Shown: positions 45,826 through 58,390, counted from the stretch's first letter. The stretch is DNA of 64,000 nt from Calliphora vicina (GCF_958450345.1 NC_088781.1:124260431-124324430); one strand, 5' to 3'. Made by a program: numbers and translations. Notes: generated by a model from the sequence alone, not told the origin.

Positions 45826-46260
45826 TATTTTGCAGATGTATTTAATAAGTGGGTGTTTTAGTAGACGTGGACAACTTTTATTTATGTAAAATGCGGACTA
45901 TGTATTGCGAACATTAAAAACAAATTTGTTAAATCGGTCCAGGCGTCCTGCGATTTTAGATATATCGAAAAAAAATCGGCATGGTCAATTTTTCTTTCAG
46001 TAAAAACTTAAATTGGATTACTATGATCATTTAAACAAAAAATTAGCCAAATCCAATTAGCCGTTTTCCGATTTTAGATAAATCGAAAAAAGTTTGCGTA
46101 AAAGTGGGCTTAAAAGTTGGCGTGGTAAATTTTTCATTCCGTAAAAACCTATGTTGGGCTATGACCAACATTTTAAAAAAAATGTGTCAAAATCGGTCCG
46201 GCCGTTCTCTACTGATGCAATTACCAACTAACGACATTTGATTTTTATTTATATAGATAG

Positions 46261-46569
46261 ATTTTATCGACAATATAGCTGATTTTTTTGTAAAAAAAAT
46301 TAGAAAAAATAAAATAATTAGACCTAAATATCTCTTCAAATTAAAGTGATAACCTCATGAAAGGGAAAGCTCATTCGGATCATAAATGAATTTTTTTAAA
46401 AAACTGGGACTCGAGGTTACCAACTTTGAGGGGCCATATACTTGCCCCTATTACCCTAGGAAGCTGAACAACCGTAAATCAATTCGAAAACTTAGATCCA
46501 TATACGTGAAATTTCTTAAGAATATCCGCAACAGTTCCCGAGATACCGATTTATTTCCAAAAAAAAGTT
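46261..46569. other. Copy 2 counterpart of 3,760-4,510
   Basis: It lacks the type A repeat present at 3,927-4,340 in copy 1 and shows the uninterrupted T-run at about 46,389. I see no gene. Confidence 0.6.
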
Positions 46570-47830
46570 TTTAGTGGTGGTTTTCCTGGATTTTTCCTTA
46601 TATCTTAGCCATTTGCCGATTTTCTCGATTTTAAATAGCAATCGAACCGAGTATATAACGGATATTATTGATGTATGAACTATGTATGTATGTTATTTGA
46701 TTTCAACATACAGACGGCCAGGCGAACAGACACGGACATGGTTATATCGACTCCGCTATCTAAAACGATTTGTAGAAATTACAAACGGAATGCTACTCAT
46801 CAGTGTTGCCAATTTAGCCCTTTTTGGGCTAAATTGTTGGACCTTCCAATATTAAAAAAATGCCATAACTAATATAGAGAAAATGAACGTTATTTGAATA
46901 AAAATTGTTAATAAATATGTTAATGTTTTACGCGCGGGTCCGGGCGTTTATAAAATCAAATATAGGGTTAAAGGGAATACTTTTAACTTTATCTGTATTG
47001 ACGTATATATAGTACTTTAACAAATATTTTATTTTCAGTTCATTATAGATAATAATTTAGATATGATCATTTTATCTGATCAAATATAGAAAATTAACTT
47101 TTTTCCAAATTTAAGTTAAATATTTATGTTTACATATTTTGGCTACCTTAGTTTTGATATGTTTACTAACTAATGGCAAAATTTATGTTTTTTCCAATGA
47201 AAATCAATTCTGTCCGGCGACGTGTATAATTTTTAGAATATTTTTTTCTGCATTACATGAGAGGCATATTTGCCCTATATTCACTTATCAAAATATTCTC
47301 CATCGAAGTTATCACAAAAGATTACTTTATACATAATTTGTCTTTGATATAAAAAAATTTGCCTTGGAGCATTTTGCGGGCCAGGTGATAAATACGAGAC
47401 TTTAAAAACATCGGCATATGGTATACGTGTGGCCCCATATTACGTTATTTTAAAGTTAAGGATCAACATACAGGAATAACTATTCTTATTTTCTTTCTTA
47501 ACGTTGTTATATTCAAACATTTTTGGTTGTCTATTTGGCATAGCCAAATGTAACATTCTAAGTTGTTTTTTGTGTCAAATGTATGTATTTTTTTAATTAA
47601 AAATTTTAGTCCTTTTTTAGCCAACACTGCTACTCATAGGGCATAGAATAAACACATAGAACGCAAGGAGAGAGTAATATATATCGAAATATTACTCTCT
47701 TTTCACACATACGGGTGATACAATAACAAAATACATGCAATACATTCTCATGAATTAGGTTTTTGACAACAGACTTAGGTTTTTGGCTCTCAGTTACCTA
47801 TCTAGTTGTTGTCCATGGTGAAGGGTATAA
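46570..47830 (-). mobile_element. Helentron-like type B repeat split by a hAT element
   Basis: It is the duplicate of 4,985-5,880. Here the CAGACACGGACATGGTTATA to ATCGACTCCGCTATC part is continuous, giving the near-empty site for the copy-1 hAT insertion. The repeat is instead broken at 46,800 by another hAT element. 47,638-47,805, before the terminal GGTGAAGGGTATAAAA, is additional sequence related to the short TIR element at 30,697. Confidence 0.75.
46801..47629. mobile_element. Nonautonomous hAT-type element (829 bp), copy 2 only
   Basis: The ends are CAGTGTTGCC and GCCAACACTG (inverse CAGTGTTGGC). Perfect 8-bp duplications CTACTCAT lie at 46,793-46,800 and 47,630-47,637. Immediately inside are TTAGCCCTTTTTGGGCTAAA and TTTTAGTCCTTTTTTAGCC. 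The AT-rich interior has no transposase. Confidence 0.92.
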
Positions 47831-48024
47831 AAAAGTCAGAAATCTGAATAGTTTAATTAAATCATTGTGTGATTTCGAAACCAAAAGTCATATACACATG
47901 AAACAATAAGTGACAAACTAGTTGAGAAAGCAAGAAAAAAACTGCTAAATACAAATTTAATTTACTAAGTTTAATATCGTTAGCTTAGTGTGCAAATGTG
48001 ATAAGTCCGTTTTCACAAAAAACT

Positions 48025-48620
48025 AGTTCCTAAAATGCGGAATTTTTTAAAATATTTAGCTCTTATTATGAAACATATGTACAATATAAATTTATTCAAG
48101 GTATTGCCCATTATTAGCTATGACTTTTCGATCGAAAAAAATAGTAGTCGGACGGAGAAAGATCTTGACTATAAAGCGGGAAAGGCAAAACATCCCAACC
48201 ACTTCATTCTAAATAGTTTTTAACAGTTACTGCAATATGTAGCCGAGCATTGCCATGATAGAATATTGCGGTTTCATGTCTGGCCACATATTCTGGGTCC
48301 TGTGATGGTCTGGTCAGATTCCAGCAGCTCATAATTGATAAGACCCTTTTGCTCTCACTAAACACATAGAATTACTTTAGCGTGTTTGATATTTGGCTTT
48401 TGCGTTGATTCGGCTGGTTGGCAGGGCTTCACATACGATCTCTTACGCTTCGGGTTATCGTAATAGATCCATTTTTCATCCCAAGTAATGATTCGTTGCA
48501 AAAATGATTTTCTTTTGTAACGTTCAAGCTGAATTTCTGACATGCCAAATCATCTTTCGATGTCATTCGAATTCAATTCATGTACCTAATTTCTTTTTTA
48601 ACACTCCGTTAGTCGCAATC
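48025..48620 (-). pseudogene. Mariner transposase relic, duplicate
   Basis: It is the counterpart of 6,085-6,660. The minus strand reads KRKSFLQRIITWDEKWIYYD, then a DPEYVARHETAIFYHGNARL stretch in which the second catalytic Asp position reads Gly (HGNAR where mariners have HDNAR), then the C-terminal SPSDYYFF part. It retains a region deleted from copy 1, yet is frame-broken. Confidence 0.88.
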
Positions 48621-50817
48621 ATTTTCAATCGAAACTAGTCGCAATATATAAAATTGATATCAGTAATAAAAATGGGCGTTTGCAAATAATCTCTTCACTT
48701 TTTATTTCGAAAACATTAAAAGAATATTCAAAGTAATAAAAATAAAATTGCAGTAAAAATATATATTTATCAGAAAATAGCTTAAAATTTAGGCTGTTTA
48801 AAAAAGTTAACAATAAAAAAATGTTTGCCTGTATCAACCAGATCAGTTGCTGCTAACGGAGGGTTAAGCAAACAGTGTATTTTTTTCTATAACAAGGTTT
48901 TGTATTAAAATCTCAATTTTCATAAAAAGTGGACTTAGCACATTTGCTCACTAAGATAATGATATAGAAACTAGAAAAAGTGAATGAGGAAAAGAAAACA
49001 AGGAGTTATTTATTTTCGAATAAATTTATCATTCCGTTTTTGTTGTTATATTTTCTTAATCCTGTGTTGACATTCAGTTTGCTTTGTATCATTTATTTAG
49101 TCATCTTTTTTTGCTTTGTTTTGCTTTTTGAATTAGAAACTAAAGCTCCATTTACTTTTTACTCTTTTGAGTTTTGTTTTAATATCATTGGAAAAAAGAA
49201 GAGTTTCATATGGTTAAGTATATATCTATAGTTTAGAAAAATCTTCCCAATACACTACATATATTAACGTAATTTCTTCAAAATCAATTTAAAGAAAACA
49301 AGTATTATTATTAAGAAATCAAAATAGAATTTGAAATTACCATTACACAGTACGAAACTTTACTTACAAGATAGCATAAACACTAAATATTTCAGAAACC
49401 CTCTTTCATGTTGTCAGCCAAAGAAAATACTAATAAATATTTTGACGTAAAAGTATTTCATATCTTAGCCGTTATTTATAAACTATACCAAACCAAATAA
49501 TATTTGTTTTTGTTAGTTTCTCTATATATATTTTTTGTTGCTTAGATTTACGTCAGTCTTTCATTGACTAGATAATGTTGCGTGCCAAATGTAATTTTCC
49601 ACAATAATATTTATAGCCAAACTAAGAGGACCTGAAGTGTTTTGTTTAAAGTGATATTTATATCGTGCATATTGCAGTAAACTAATATTTTATTAAAAGT
49701 TATTTATTTTGGTTATGCTATTTTAAGGCAGTTCGTTTCAGTATAAATAGAGTAATAATAGAGAACACAATTGTAAAACTAATTCTTAATAGAGATATTA
49801 ATATGACACAGTTAAAGGCTTAACCCTGCTGTTAGGTTAAGCTGGGTTTCCGAATTGTTTTCGTTTCAGTTGGGTGCGTTGCGGCATAAAAAATTTCATT
49901 ATTTATTATTTTTACCTCTTTTAATAAAGGAAATTTATTTTCTTATGCACTTTGATTTTCTTTAAATTTGAAATAAAAAAATAATTAAAATAATTTCGTT
50001 CCTACAGCACCGAAAACAACCTAATTGAAGTTGTTTTCGTTCCGGCCCCAACTGACAGGTTTTTCGTTACTGATCGGTGCCGTTTCGTTCCCAATTTTCG
50101 TTGCCGATTTCTGAAACGAACTTTTTTCTGTGCAAATGTATGGAATTTCGTTTTCGGTGCCGATTACGGTGTATGCGGAAACGTAGCTTTAGAAAAAACT
50201 TACTGAGCTGAGTTTAAAAACAAGTGTAGAATTCCACTTATTTATTTTTTTTAATCAACATAGATTAAATATATAATAGATAATTGCAGGATTCCCCTTT
50301 TTTGATTTTTGTTGAAAAGAAGCACAAATATTTGCGAATGCTTGGTACACTTTGTGTGCAGTTTTTTTAAATAAAACAGACGTATTTTACTTACGACATG
50401 TCACGTCATGTTTTTTCAAGTTTGCCATGCCGCGACATGAAGCTCAATGCAGAAAGTGACTCCGATATTTCAGATTCTGAAGTTGATTATATTTCAGAAA
50501 ACACATGAAACAAACTAACAAATGCTTATTTTTTTTAAATAAATGTAAAAAAAATCAAAGAAAACCGGGGAAAATATATTATGGACCAAATAGTCCCTAA
50601 ACCTAAGATTCGTAATTTTTTATTTTTCTCAGTCCTGTTTTAAGTCAGATCCTTGAATTTTTGTATATGGCATTGGTTTATAAAAAGACCATCTGAGCTA
50701 AAAAACTAAGTCAGTATATATATTTACTACCTGAGCAAGGTTTATATTGACATTCAGATGGAAGGGTATTGATAAAAATAACACAGACAGTGATTCTGAG
50801 CCAATTATGCCTTGCAT
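48621..50817. other. Copy 2 counterpart of 6,661-8,854, no gene seen
   Basis: Collinear with copy 1, with small indels. The TTTCGTTCC-rich patch recurs at about 49,845-50,190. Confidence 0.5.
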
Positions 50818-51690
50818 TAGGGTTTGCTTTAATAAAGATAAGTTTGATTTGTCCCAGTCTCACCTTCCAGTTTGGTGAATATTGGTTAAAACCATCATCC
50901 TGAACAAATTTTAGGTAAAGCAATTTTAAGTTATGACATGGATTTACAATGGGAAAATATTAAATTTTTTCAGTTTTTGTTAAAATTTTGCAATTAGAAA
51001 ATTACTCTTGCTATTTAATTTAAAAGAATCGAATGTGTACGTAATTGTAGTTCTAATGAGATATAAAAGACAAAAATTGGTTAAAAAATTTTAAAGATAT
51101 TAAAAATTCCCCCAGCCATAAACGTGTCTCAGGCCACTAGATCAATAAATTTAGGAACAAAATTTACATTTTTTCAGAAATATTAAAATAAAACCATATT
51201 TTTAATGGAAATATAATAAAATAAAATCCATATTTAGTTGTATGTGAGTTTTTCGCTTCGTAGGATACCTATTATCCTATTCGCAGATATGACAAAATAT
51301 AAATTTTTTTTTTTTAACGACAGTTTCAAAATTCCATTTTTTAAAAACTCTGTTAAAAAAATTTCAGAAATTTTCGATTATTTCATTTGGGATTTATTGA
51401 GAATATAATAGAAAATAAAAATTATGAAAATATCTCTTATGGTTTTTCCGATTTAAGTTTTGAAATTTTCGAGAAAAACCAATTATTTGGCCATTTTTTT
51501 ACTATTATGATATTTAAGTAAAAGCTATTCAGAATAATATAGTCCAGGTAATTCTAAATATAGTCTGAAATGTTTACTAACCCTTAAATCGAGAAGGTCA
51601 AAAGTCAATATTTAGAATTTCTCATGGAAAGATAGTGAAATGTTATATATTTTTGGATCGATTTCACTTTTACATGATAATTTTTGAAAA
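50818..51690 (+). mobile_element. Old foldback-element arm, duplicate
   Basis: The counterpart of 8,855-9,725, starting TAGGGTTTGCTTTAATAAAG. Confidence 0.7.
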
Positions 51691-51872
51691 ATTATCTAGT
51701 GAGGAAAGTGATATGTCTCATTCCAGAAGATATGATCAGTTGTTGATTGGAAGTTATGACTAATACATACTATAAATAATAGAAATAAATTTCCAATTGT
51801 TTTTTTTTAATGAACTGACATGTTTTTTATGAGTTCCAATTATTTTGTTTCATTAAATGATTTAACTAAACT

Positions 51873-52616
51873 TAGGGTTCGTACGCAGGAAAAATTTAAC
51901 GGGAATTCCCTGGAATATTTTTTTGTTAATTTTCGGGAAATGTTTGTGGGGATTTCGGGAATTTCTACATAAGTTTCCTTCTAAAAGTTCCAATTTTCAA
52001 ATTCGTTTCGATGGCCAAATTTGTTGCTAATTGAATCATTCTATTATATCCGTAGATTTTTTCGGTTCTAGCAACAGATAGTCAATTGGTAAAGAAGTAT
52101 TACGGTTTTTTTCACTCAACTCAAGCCACAGCAGAACACTTTGGTTATTAAGGATGAATCTAATTTAAAGTTTATGCTCTTGATGGAATTATTAAAATGC
52201 CTAACATTACAACTTTTAGAGATACTTAATGAATAATAGTGGTTCAACTTTGTTTATCTACAATCAGATATGAAAAATGTTTCATAGATTGAACCTAGTC
52301 GAAATTCTTAAGTTCTTTAATTAAACAAAAAATTTATTGATTTTATACTGATTAAAACTACAATTGTGACAATACCGATCAAATGACACTATTAAATTAG
52401 AAACCCTTATAAAGGCTGCACCAACATTGTACAACTAAATATAGTTATTTTATACTTCTTTTAAAACCCTGGTACAATTATAAGTCAATTTATTAGAAAA
52501 AAATTCTTGTTTTTGGTTTAATTTATTGTTAAAACATTCCCGGGAAATCCAGAGAATGAAACGATTTTTTAATTTCCTCCCGTGAAAGAAAAAAGTCCGG
52601 GAAATTAGGAACCCTA
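51873..52616. mobile_element. Nonautonomous hAT-type element, duplicate of 9,898-10,656
   Basis: The ends are TAGGGTTCGTACGC and TTAGGAACCCTA. The flanks are ACTAAACT and ACTACAAT. It has a better-kept left end than copy 1. Confidence 0.87.
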
Positions 52617-52789
52617 ACTACAATATATACTTTACTTAATATAAATGAATTTTCTAAACAAAATTTTTAATTTATTCGTATTTGGGTTTTTTTCGATTTA
52701 TACGATTTCTCATACAAAAATTTTTCATTTCGATTTACACGATTTTTTCAGGAATGAATCTATCGTGAAATCGAGGGATAGGTGTACAC

Positions 52790-55283
52790 TAGGGTGGCCC
52801 TTAATAAACGAAAGTTGGATTTTGGCCATTCTCACCCCCCAGTTTGGTGAACATTAGTAAAAAAATCATCCTGAAAAAATTTTAGGTAAATCGGTTGGGG
52901 TTAAGACGTGCCGCAAGCCCTCTGAAGTTTTGAGATGCATTTACAAGGGGAAAAAATTCATTTTTTTCAGTTTTTGTAAAAATTTTGCCATTAAAAAATT
53001 ACTTTTGTAATTCAATTTAAAAGAATCGAAATGTGTACGTAATTGTCGTTCTAATGAGACATAAAAAACAGAAATCGGTTAAAAAATTTTAAAGTTATTA
53101 AAAATTCGCCAGGCCATTAACGTGTCTCAGGCCACTAGAACAAGAAATGTTGGAACAAAATTAACATATTTTGAGAAATATTAAAATAAAAGCTCATTTT
53201 TACTTAAAATATGTCCATATTTACTTGTATATGAGTTTTTGTCTTCGTAGGATACCGTTAACCTATTCTTAGGTATGAACAAAAAAAATTAATTTTTTTT
53301 AACGGCAGTTTCAAAACTCCATTTTCAAATTTTTAAAAATTTTGTTAAACAAATTTCAGAATTTTTTGATCATCTCATTGGGATTTATTAAGAGTATAAT
53401 AGGGAATTAAATCGTGAAAAAATTATGAAAATATCTCTTATAGTTTTTCCGTACCTGCGATTTAAATTTTGAAATTTTCGAGAAAAACCAATTATTTGGC
53501 AATTTTTAGGCCAATGAGCTCTATATTCATCTTAAGTTTTTAAAAAAAAATCAAGTAAAATAAAAGCCTTTAAAATATACTACTTCGATGACCATTTGTA
53601 ATGCTGAATGTGGCCATTGGCATTTTGGTACTCAATGCAAAAAATAAGATTAAACTCACATGAAAATCTTAATAACAAATAGAGAGCAGTGAAATAAGAG
53701 TTCTGTAGCTTAGTGACTACAACACAAGAGGTTATGAGTTCAGTCCTCCTTTCAGAATATTTTTTTCTCAAATTCTGGAATATTAGTATTCTTTAGGTAA
53801 ATAGTGAAGTGTTATGCAGAGTGTGCCAATCGACCACCTGCAACGACATCCCCGTATTAAATTCACCAGTTGTTGTTGTTGTAACAGTTCAACTGCGACT
53901 GACTGTTCTTTCCTGGGGGAAAAACTTTCGGTTTGTACAGCTGTCGCTGAGTTGACAATCTTTGGCCGAATATGATTCAGGTCGTTTTTTTCAGTTTTTG
54001 TAAAAATTTTGCCATTAAAAAATTACTTTTGTAATTTAATTTAAAAGAATCGAAATGTGTACGTAATTGTCGTTCTAATGAGACATAAAAAACAGAAATC
54101 GGTCAAAAAATGTTAAAGTTATTAAAAATTCGCCAGGCCATTAACGTGTCTCAGGCCACTAGAACATGAAATGTAGGAACAAAATTAACATATTTTGAGA
54201 AATATTAAAATAAAAGCTCATTTTTACTTAAAATATGTCCATATTTACTTGTATATGAGTTTTTGTCTTCGTAGGATACCGTTAACCTATTCTTAGGTAT
54301 GAACAAAAAAATTTAATTTTTTAACGGCAGTTTCAAAACTCCATTTTCAAATTTTTAAAAATTTTGTTAAACAAATTTCAGAATTTTTTGATCATCTCAT
54401 TGGGATTTATTAAGAGTATAATAGGGAATAAAAATGTGAAAAAATTATGAAAATATCTCTTATAGTTTTTCCGTACCTGCGATTTAAATTTTGAAATTTT
54501 CGAGAAAAACCAATTATTTGGCAATTTTTAGGCCAATGAGCTCTATTTCCTTACTCTTATGAATTTTAAGTAAAACCTATTCAGAATATTATAGTCCAGA
54601 TAATTCAAAATATACTCTGAAACTTCTACTAAAATCGGAAGACGTTAACCCTTAAATCGTGAAGGTCAAAGGTAAAATTTTTCAATATTTGGAATTTCTC
54701 TTGGAAAGATTTCGAAATGATCGAAATGTTGTATATTTTTGGGCCGATTTTGATGAAATTTAACAAAAATATAACATAAACTCTAGGGTTTTGTTCATAC
54801 CTAAGAATAGGTTAACGGTATCCTACGAAGACAAAAACTCATATACAAGTAAATATGGACATATTTTAAGTAAAAATGAGCTTTTATTTTAATATTTCTC
54901 AAAATATGTTAATTTTGTTCCAACATTTCTTGTTCTAGTGGCCTGAGACACGTTAATGGCTTGGCGAATTTTTAATAACTTTAAAATTTTTTAACCGATT
55001 TCTGTTTTTTATGTCTCATTAGAACGACAATTACGTACACATTTCGATTCTTTTAAATTGAATTACAAAAGTAATTTTTTAATGGCAAAATTTTTACAAA
55101 AACTGAAAAAAATGAATTTTTTCCCCTTGTAAATGCATCTCAAAACTTCAGAGGGCTTGCGGCACGTCTTAACCCCAACCGATTTACCTAAATTTTTTTC
55201 AGGATGATTTTTTTACTAATGTTCACCAAACTGGGGGGTGAGAATGGCCAAAATCCAACTTTCGTTTATTAAGGGCCACCCTA
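52790..55283. mobile_element. Chimeric foldback element, 2.5 kb, copy 2 only
   Basis: The left end is TAGGGTGGCCCTTAATAAAC and the right end is its inverse. The order is left-type arm (52,790-53,525), composite-repeat insert (53,526-53,980), a second left-type arm in direct orientation (53,981-54,777), then the right-type arm (54,788-55,283). The left flank is GTGTACAC. The right flank shares only GTGTA before the next insertion, so an 8-bp duplication is not proven. It replaces the copy-1 sequence 10,831-11,765. Confidence 0.82.
53526..53980 (+). repeat. Composite repeat with tRNA-like segment and TTG tail
   Basis: It carries an A-box-like TAGCTTAGTGAC (53,706-53,717), a B-box-like GTTCAGTCC (53,738), then GTGCCAATCGACCACCTGCA and ATTCACCAG(TTG)4. 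Split promoter boxes plus a short simple-sequence tail suggest a tRNA-derived SINE core. It lies inside the foldback element. Confidence 0.6.
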
Positions 55284-55288
55284 GTGTA

Positions 55289-55733
55289 CACGCAGAAAAA
55301 AAATATAATTGGGCATGGTTACTGTAACCATTTAAACAGTGTTACAAGATTTTTAACAATATTATAGTCACAGTAACTATTTACATGATTGTTGTAACCA
55401 TAATATTGTTAATTTATGATTCACATGATTGCATCAGCCATATACATGGTTACAGTAAACAAATATATGTTTGTGGCAACCATATTTCTGATGAATAATT
55501 TTATCATAATATGTTGTTCTCAGATTATGATAAGCCTTAAGCCGAGAGCAACATAATATGATAAGTCCTGTAACCATATATATGGTTGATACAATCATGT
55601 GAAACGTAAATTAACTATATTATGGTTACCACAATCATATAAATGGTTACTGTGACTATAATATAGCTAAAACAATTGCAACAATATTGAAATGGTTACA
55701 GTAACCATGCCCAACTATATTTTTTTCTGCGTG
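55289..55733. mobile_element. Near-perfect palindromic MITE (445 bp)
   Basis: The ends are CACGCAGAAAAAA and its inverse TTTTTTCTGCGTG. TA flanks both sides (55,287-55,288 and 55,734-55,735), as for Tc1/mariner-type MITEs. The sequence pairs along most of its length, with many GGTTAC(A/T)GTAACC motifs, and turns around near 55,515-55,545. Copy 1 has the related uninterrupted GAGTGTAGTGGCTTT at 11,762-11,776. Confidence 0.9.
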
Positions 55734-55735
55734 TA

Positions 55736-56359
55736 GTGACTTTAATCGTTTATTTTGAATTGCACTTTTTTGTAAGTAGTTCGTACAAACCTACAATTTA
55801 TATTATTTTTCCTTCAGTAAACTGATGACGCTTCTAACGTTGTATGAAACCAATTGTAACTTTAGTGTATCTCTTTGAAGTTATTTTACCCACCAGAAGT
55901 AATCTATTGGAGAGTTGTCAAAGGAAGTTTATTGGACTGTCTATGAGGTGTCTTTTTAACTGACTATTTGAGGTCAATTAGCACCCGTTCATATTAAAAT
56001 AACTAGTTATGTAGCTGATTAAATCTATATAACCGGTATGTGAATTCAATGCTTTGACTTCTTGGACCAGCTATCAAATAGTGTCATTGTAATCAAAAAG
56101 GTAAATTTCCTCCTGCTTAGGACACCCCCAATGTTACAATAACTAGTCTCGTTGCTAGTGATATAGCTATTTGTCACGCTAAATGATATTTAATATAACC
56201 AGTTTGGGACAGTCTCCTAGAACTGCTGGGCATAATATATTCACTCACATTTTATGATGCAAAAGTCTCATACTTGGGCATGAAGATATAAAACGACTCA
56301 TAAACGAGTAAGCATGGTAGCATGTAACCTTTACACACTAATAAAACAAATACTTTTCT
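55736..56359. other. Copy 2 counterpart of 11,766-12,614
   Basis: Collinear with copy 1. No gene or element ends seen. Confidence 0.5.
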
Positions 56360-56743
56360 TTATGTTCCCAGCAGTTTTAAGAGTGCCAAATTGGAAAACG
56401 TACTCTAGCTATATTAATACTGTACTTAAAAATAAAAAATTAGTTCGCTTTGGCTACTAAAATGATAGATAAAAGGTTATCATTTGCACCAAAATCTACC
56501 AGATTAATCACTCCTAAGCAATAGTCAGATATTCATCTTAAGTTTTTTAAATAAAATCAAGTAAAATAAAAGCCTTTAAAATATACCACTTCGATGACCA
56601 CTTGTAATGCTACATGTGGCCTATGGCATTTTGGTACTCACTAATGCAGAAAATTCTAAAATGGAGAGTAGACTCATAAGAAATTCTTAATGACAAATAG
56701 AGAACAGTACAAATAAGAGTTATGTGGCTCTATGATTAGCGCA

Positions 56744-57432
56744 TTTGTCGGGAATTTTCGGGAATTTCTTCATAAGTTTTCTTCGAGAAGTTACAATTTT
56801 CGGATTAGTTTCGATGTCCAAATTTGTTGCTAATTGAATCATTCTATTAAATCCATAGATTTTTTCGGTTCTAGCAACAGATAGTCAGTTGGCAAAGAAG
56901 TATTACGAAATAACCGAATTTTTTCACTCAACTCAAGCCACAGCAGAAACATTTGCTTATTAAGAATGAATCTAATTTAAAGTTTATCATTATCATTACA
57001 ACTTTTAGGGATATTCAATGAATATTATTCATATTTAGAGAAAATAATAAAATTATAGTGGTTCAAATTTGTTTATCTACAATCAGATATGAAAAATGTC
57101 TCTGACTACGAATGTTTTATAGATTTAGCATAGTCGAAATTCTTAAGTTTTTTAATTAAACAAAGAATGTATTGATTTTATACTGATTAAAACTACGACT
57201 GTGTCAATACCGACAAAAAGCCACTATTAAATTAGAAAATCTTATAAAGGCTGGACCAACATTGTACAACCAAATATAGTTATTTTATACTTATTTTAAA
57301 ACCCTAGTACATTTATAAGTCAATTTATTGGAAACAAATTTCTGGTTTTTGGTTTAATTTAGTATTAAAAAATGAAACGATTCTTTAATTTCCTACCGGG
57401 AAAGAAAAAAGTCCGGGAAATTAGGAACCCTA
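56744..57432. mobile_element. hAT-type element lacking its left end
   Basis: It is the duplicate of 13,024-13,679. It begins abruptly at TTTGTCGGGAATTTTCGGGA and ends TTAGGAACCCTA|GTTCAATC. The TTTG at the break occurs on both sides of the lost segment in copy 1, a microhomology signature. Confidence 0.88.
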
Positions 57433-57494
57433 GTTCAATCCATCTTTCTGAATTTGTTTTTTTCTCAAAATCTAGAGTATTAGTATCCCACAAG

Positions 57495-58390
57495 CAGTGT
57501 TAAAAAAACTAGACTACAAGTAGCAGTAGCAACGAAAAAACACAAGTAGTCTAGTTAAAAAATTAATAAAATCTCGGAGTCAATAATTACTACTACTACT
57601 GCTACCTTCACATTTTGGTAGCAGTAGTTGTAGTAGTACTAATAAAAGAAAAATTTAAAAGTAGCAGAGTAATTTATTTTCTATTGCTACCTTAAAAAAG
57701 AAAAAGTTTTGATGTAGCAGTCATTAGTTTTTTATTAATTCTGCTACTTTTAAAATTTAGTAGTAATAGAAGTAGCAGTTAAGGTAGTAGAAGAAGTAGC
57801 AGTTAAGTAGCAGTTGAAGTAGCAGCTAAGTAGCAGTTGAGGTAGCAATAAAATAAGTCAAAAATAAAAATCTTCAGCCAAAAAAGTATATTATGTGTTG
57901 TTGTTGTGAATGTATATTTGTGTAAGTTGGTCGTGTTGTATACACACAGAAAACACGATCTTTCTGTTAGCAACACGAACATCTGAGACGAATAACGAAT
58001 AATTCTTTCAAACTCTTTCAAAACAAAAACAACACACAGTGTTTAATTCTGTCAATTTTGGTGTTATGACTGAAGATTTTCTTTTTTGACTACTTTTATT
58101 GCTACCTTAACTGCTGCATCAAGTGCTACTTTACTGCTACCTTAAAAATTAAAACTCGATATAGAGCAGTAGCAATGATTTGTATTTTTATGCTACTACT
58201 CCATTTACAATTCATGTTTTATTACTATTGCTCTGTTAAGAGTTTTATATTTTGAAGGTAGCAGTAGTTTTAAAAAAACAAGAAAACGAAAAAAGACAAA
58301 TGCTACTGCTACCGCTACATACACTTTTTTGAAGCAGTAGTTGTAGCGACAGTTACAAATTTGTTAATTATCGTAGCATTTTAAACACTG
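57495..58390. mobile_element. Nonautonomous hAT-type element with GTAGCAG subterminal repeats (896 bp), copy 2 only
   Basis: The ends are CAGTGTTAAAA and TTTTAAACACTG. The flanks are CCCACAAG (57,487-57,494) and CTCACAAG (58,391-58,398), with one mismatch. Some 300 bp inside each end are filled with GTAGCAGT/ACTGCTAC units and variants in both orientations. A non-repetitive centre (57,850-58,080) has no recognisable gene. The array is dense even for hAT subterminal repeats. Confidence 0.9.

Larger units (their letters stand above)
44426..46260 (+). mobile_element. 1.8-kb insertion private to copy 2 (class uncertain)
   Basis: It starts CTAGCTGACTCGACAGACGT and ends ATTTTTATTTATATAGATAG. Copy 1 is continuous across the site near 3,760. 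Excluding the hAT element nested in it, the insertion is about 1.1 kb. It has 112-bp tandem repeats in the middle and AATCGG(T)CC(A/G)G.CGT blocks near the end. The asymmetric ends and TATATAGATA-type tail suggest a noncoding retroelement tail, but this is a guess and no protein is readable. Confidence 0.6.
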
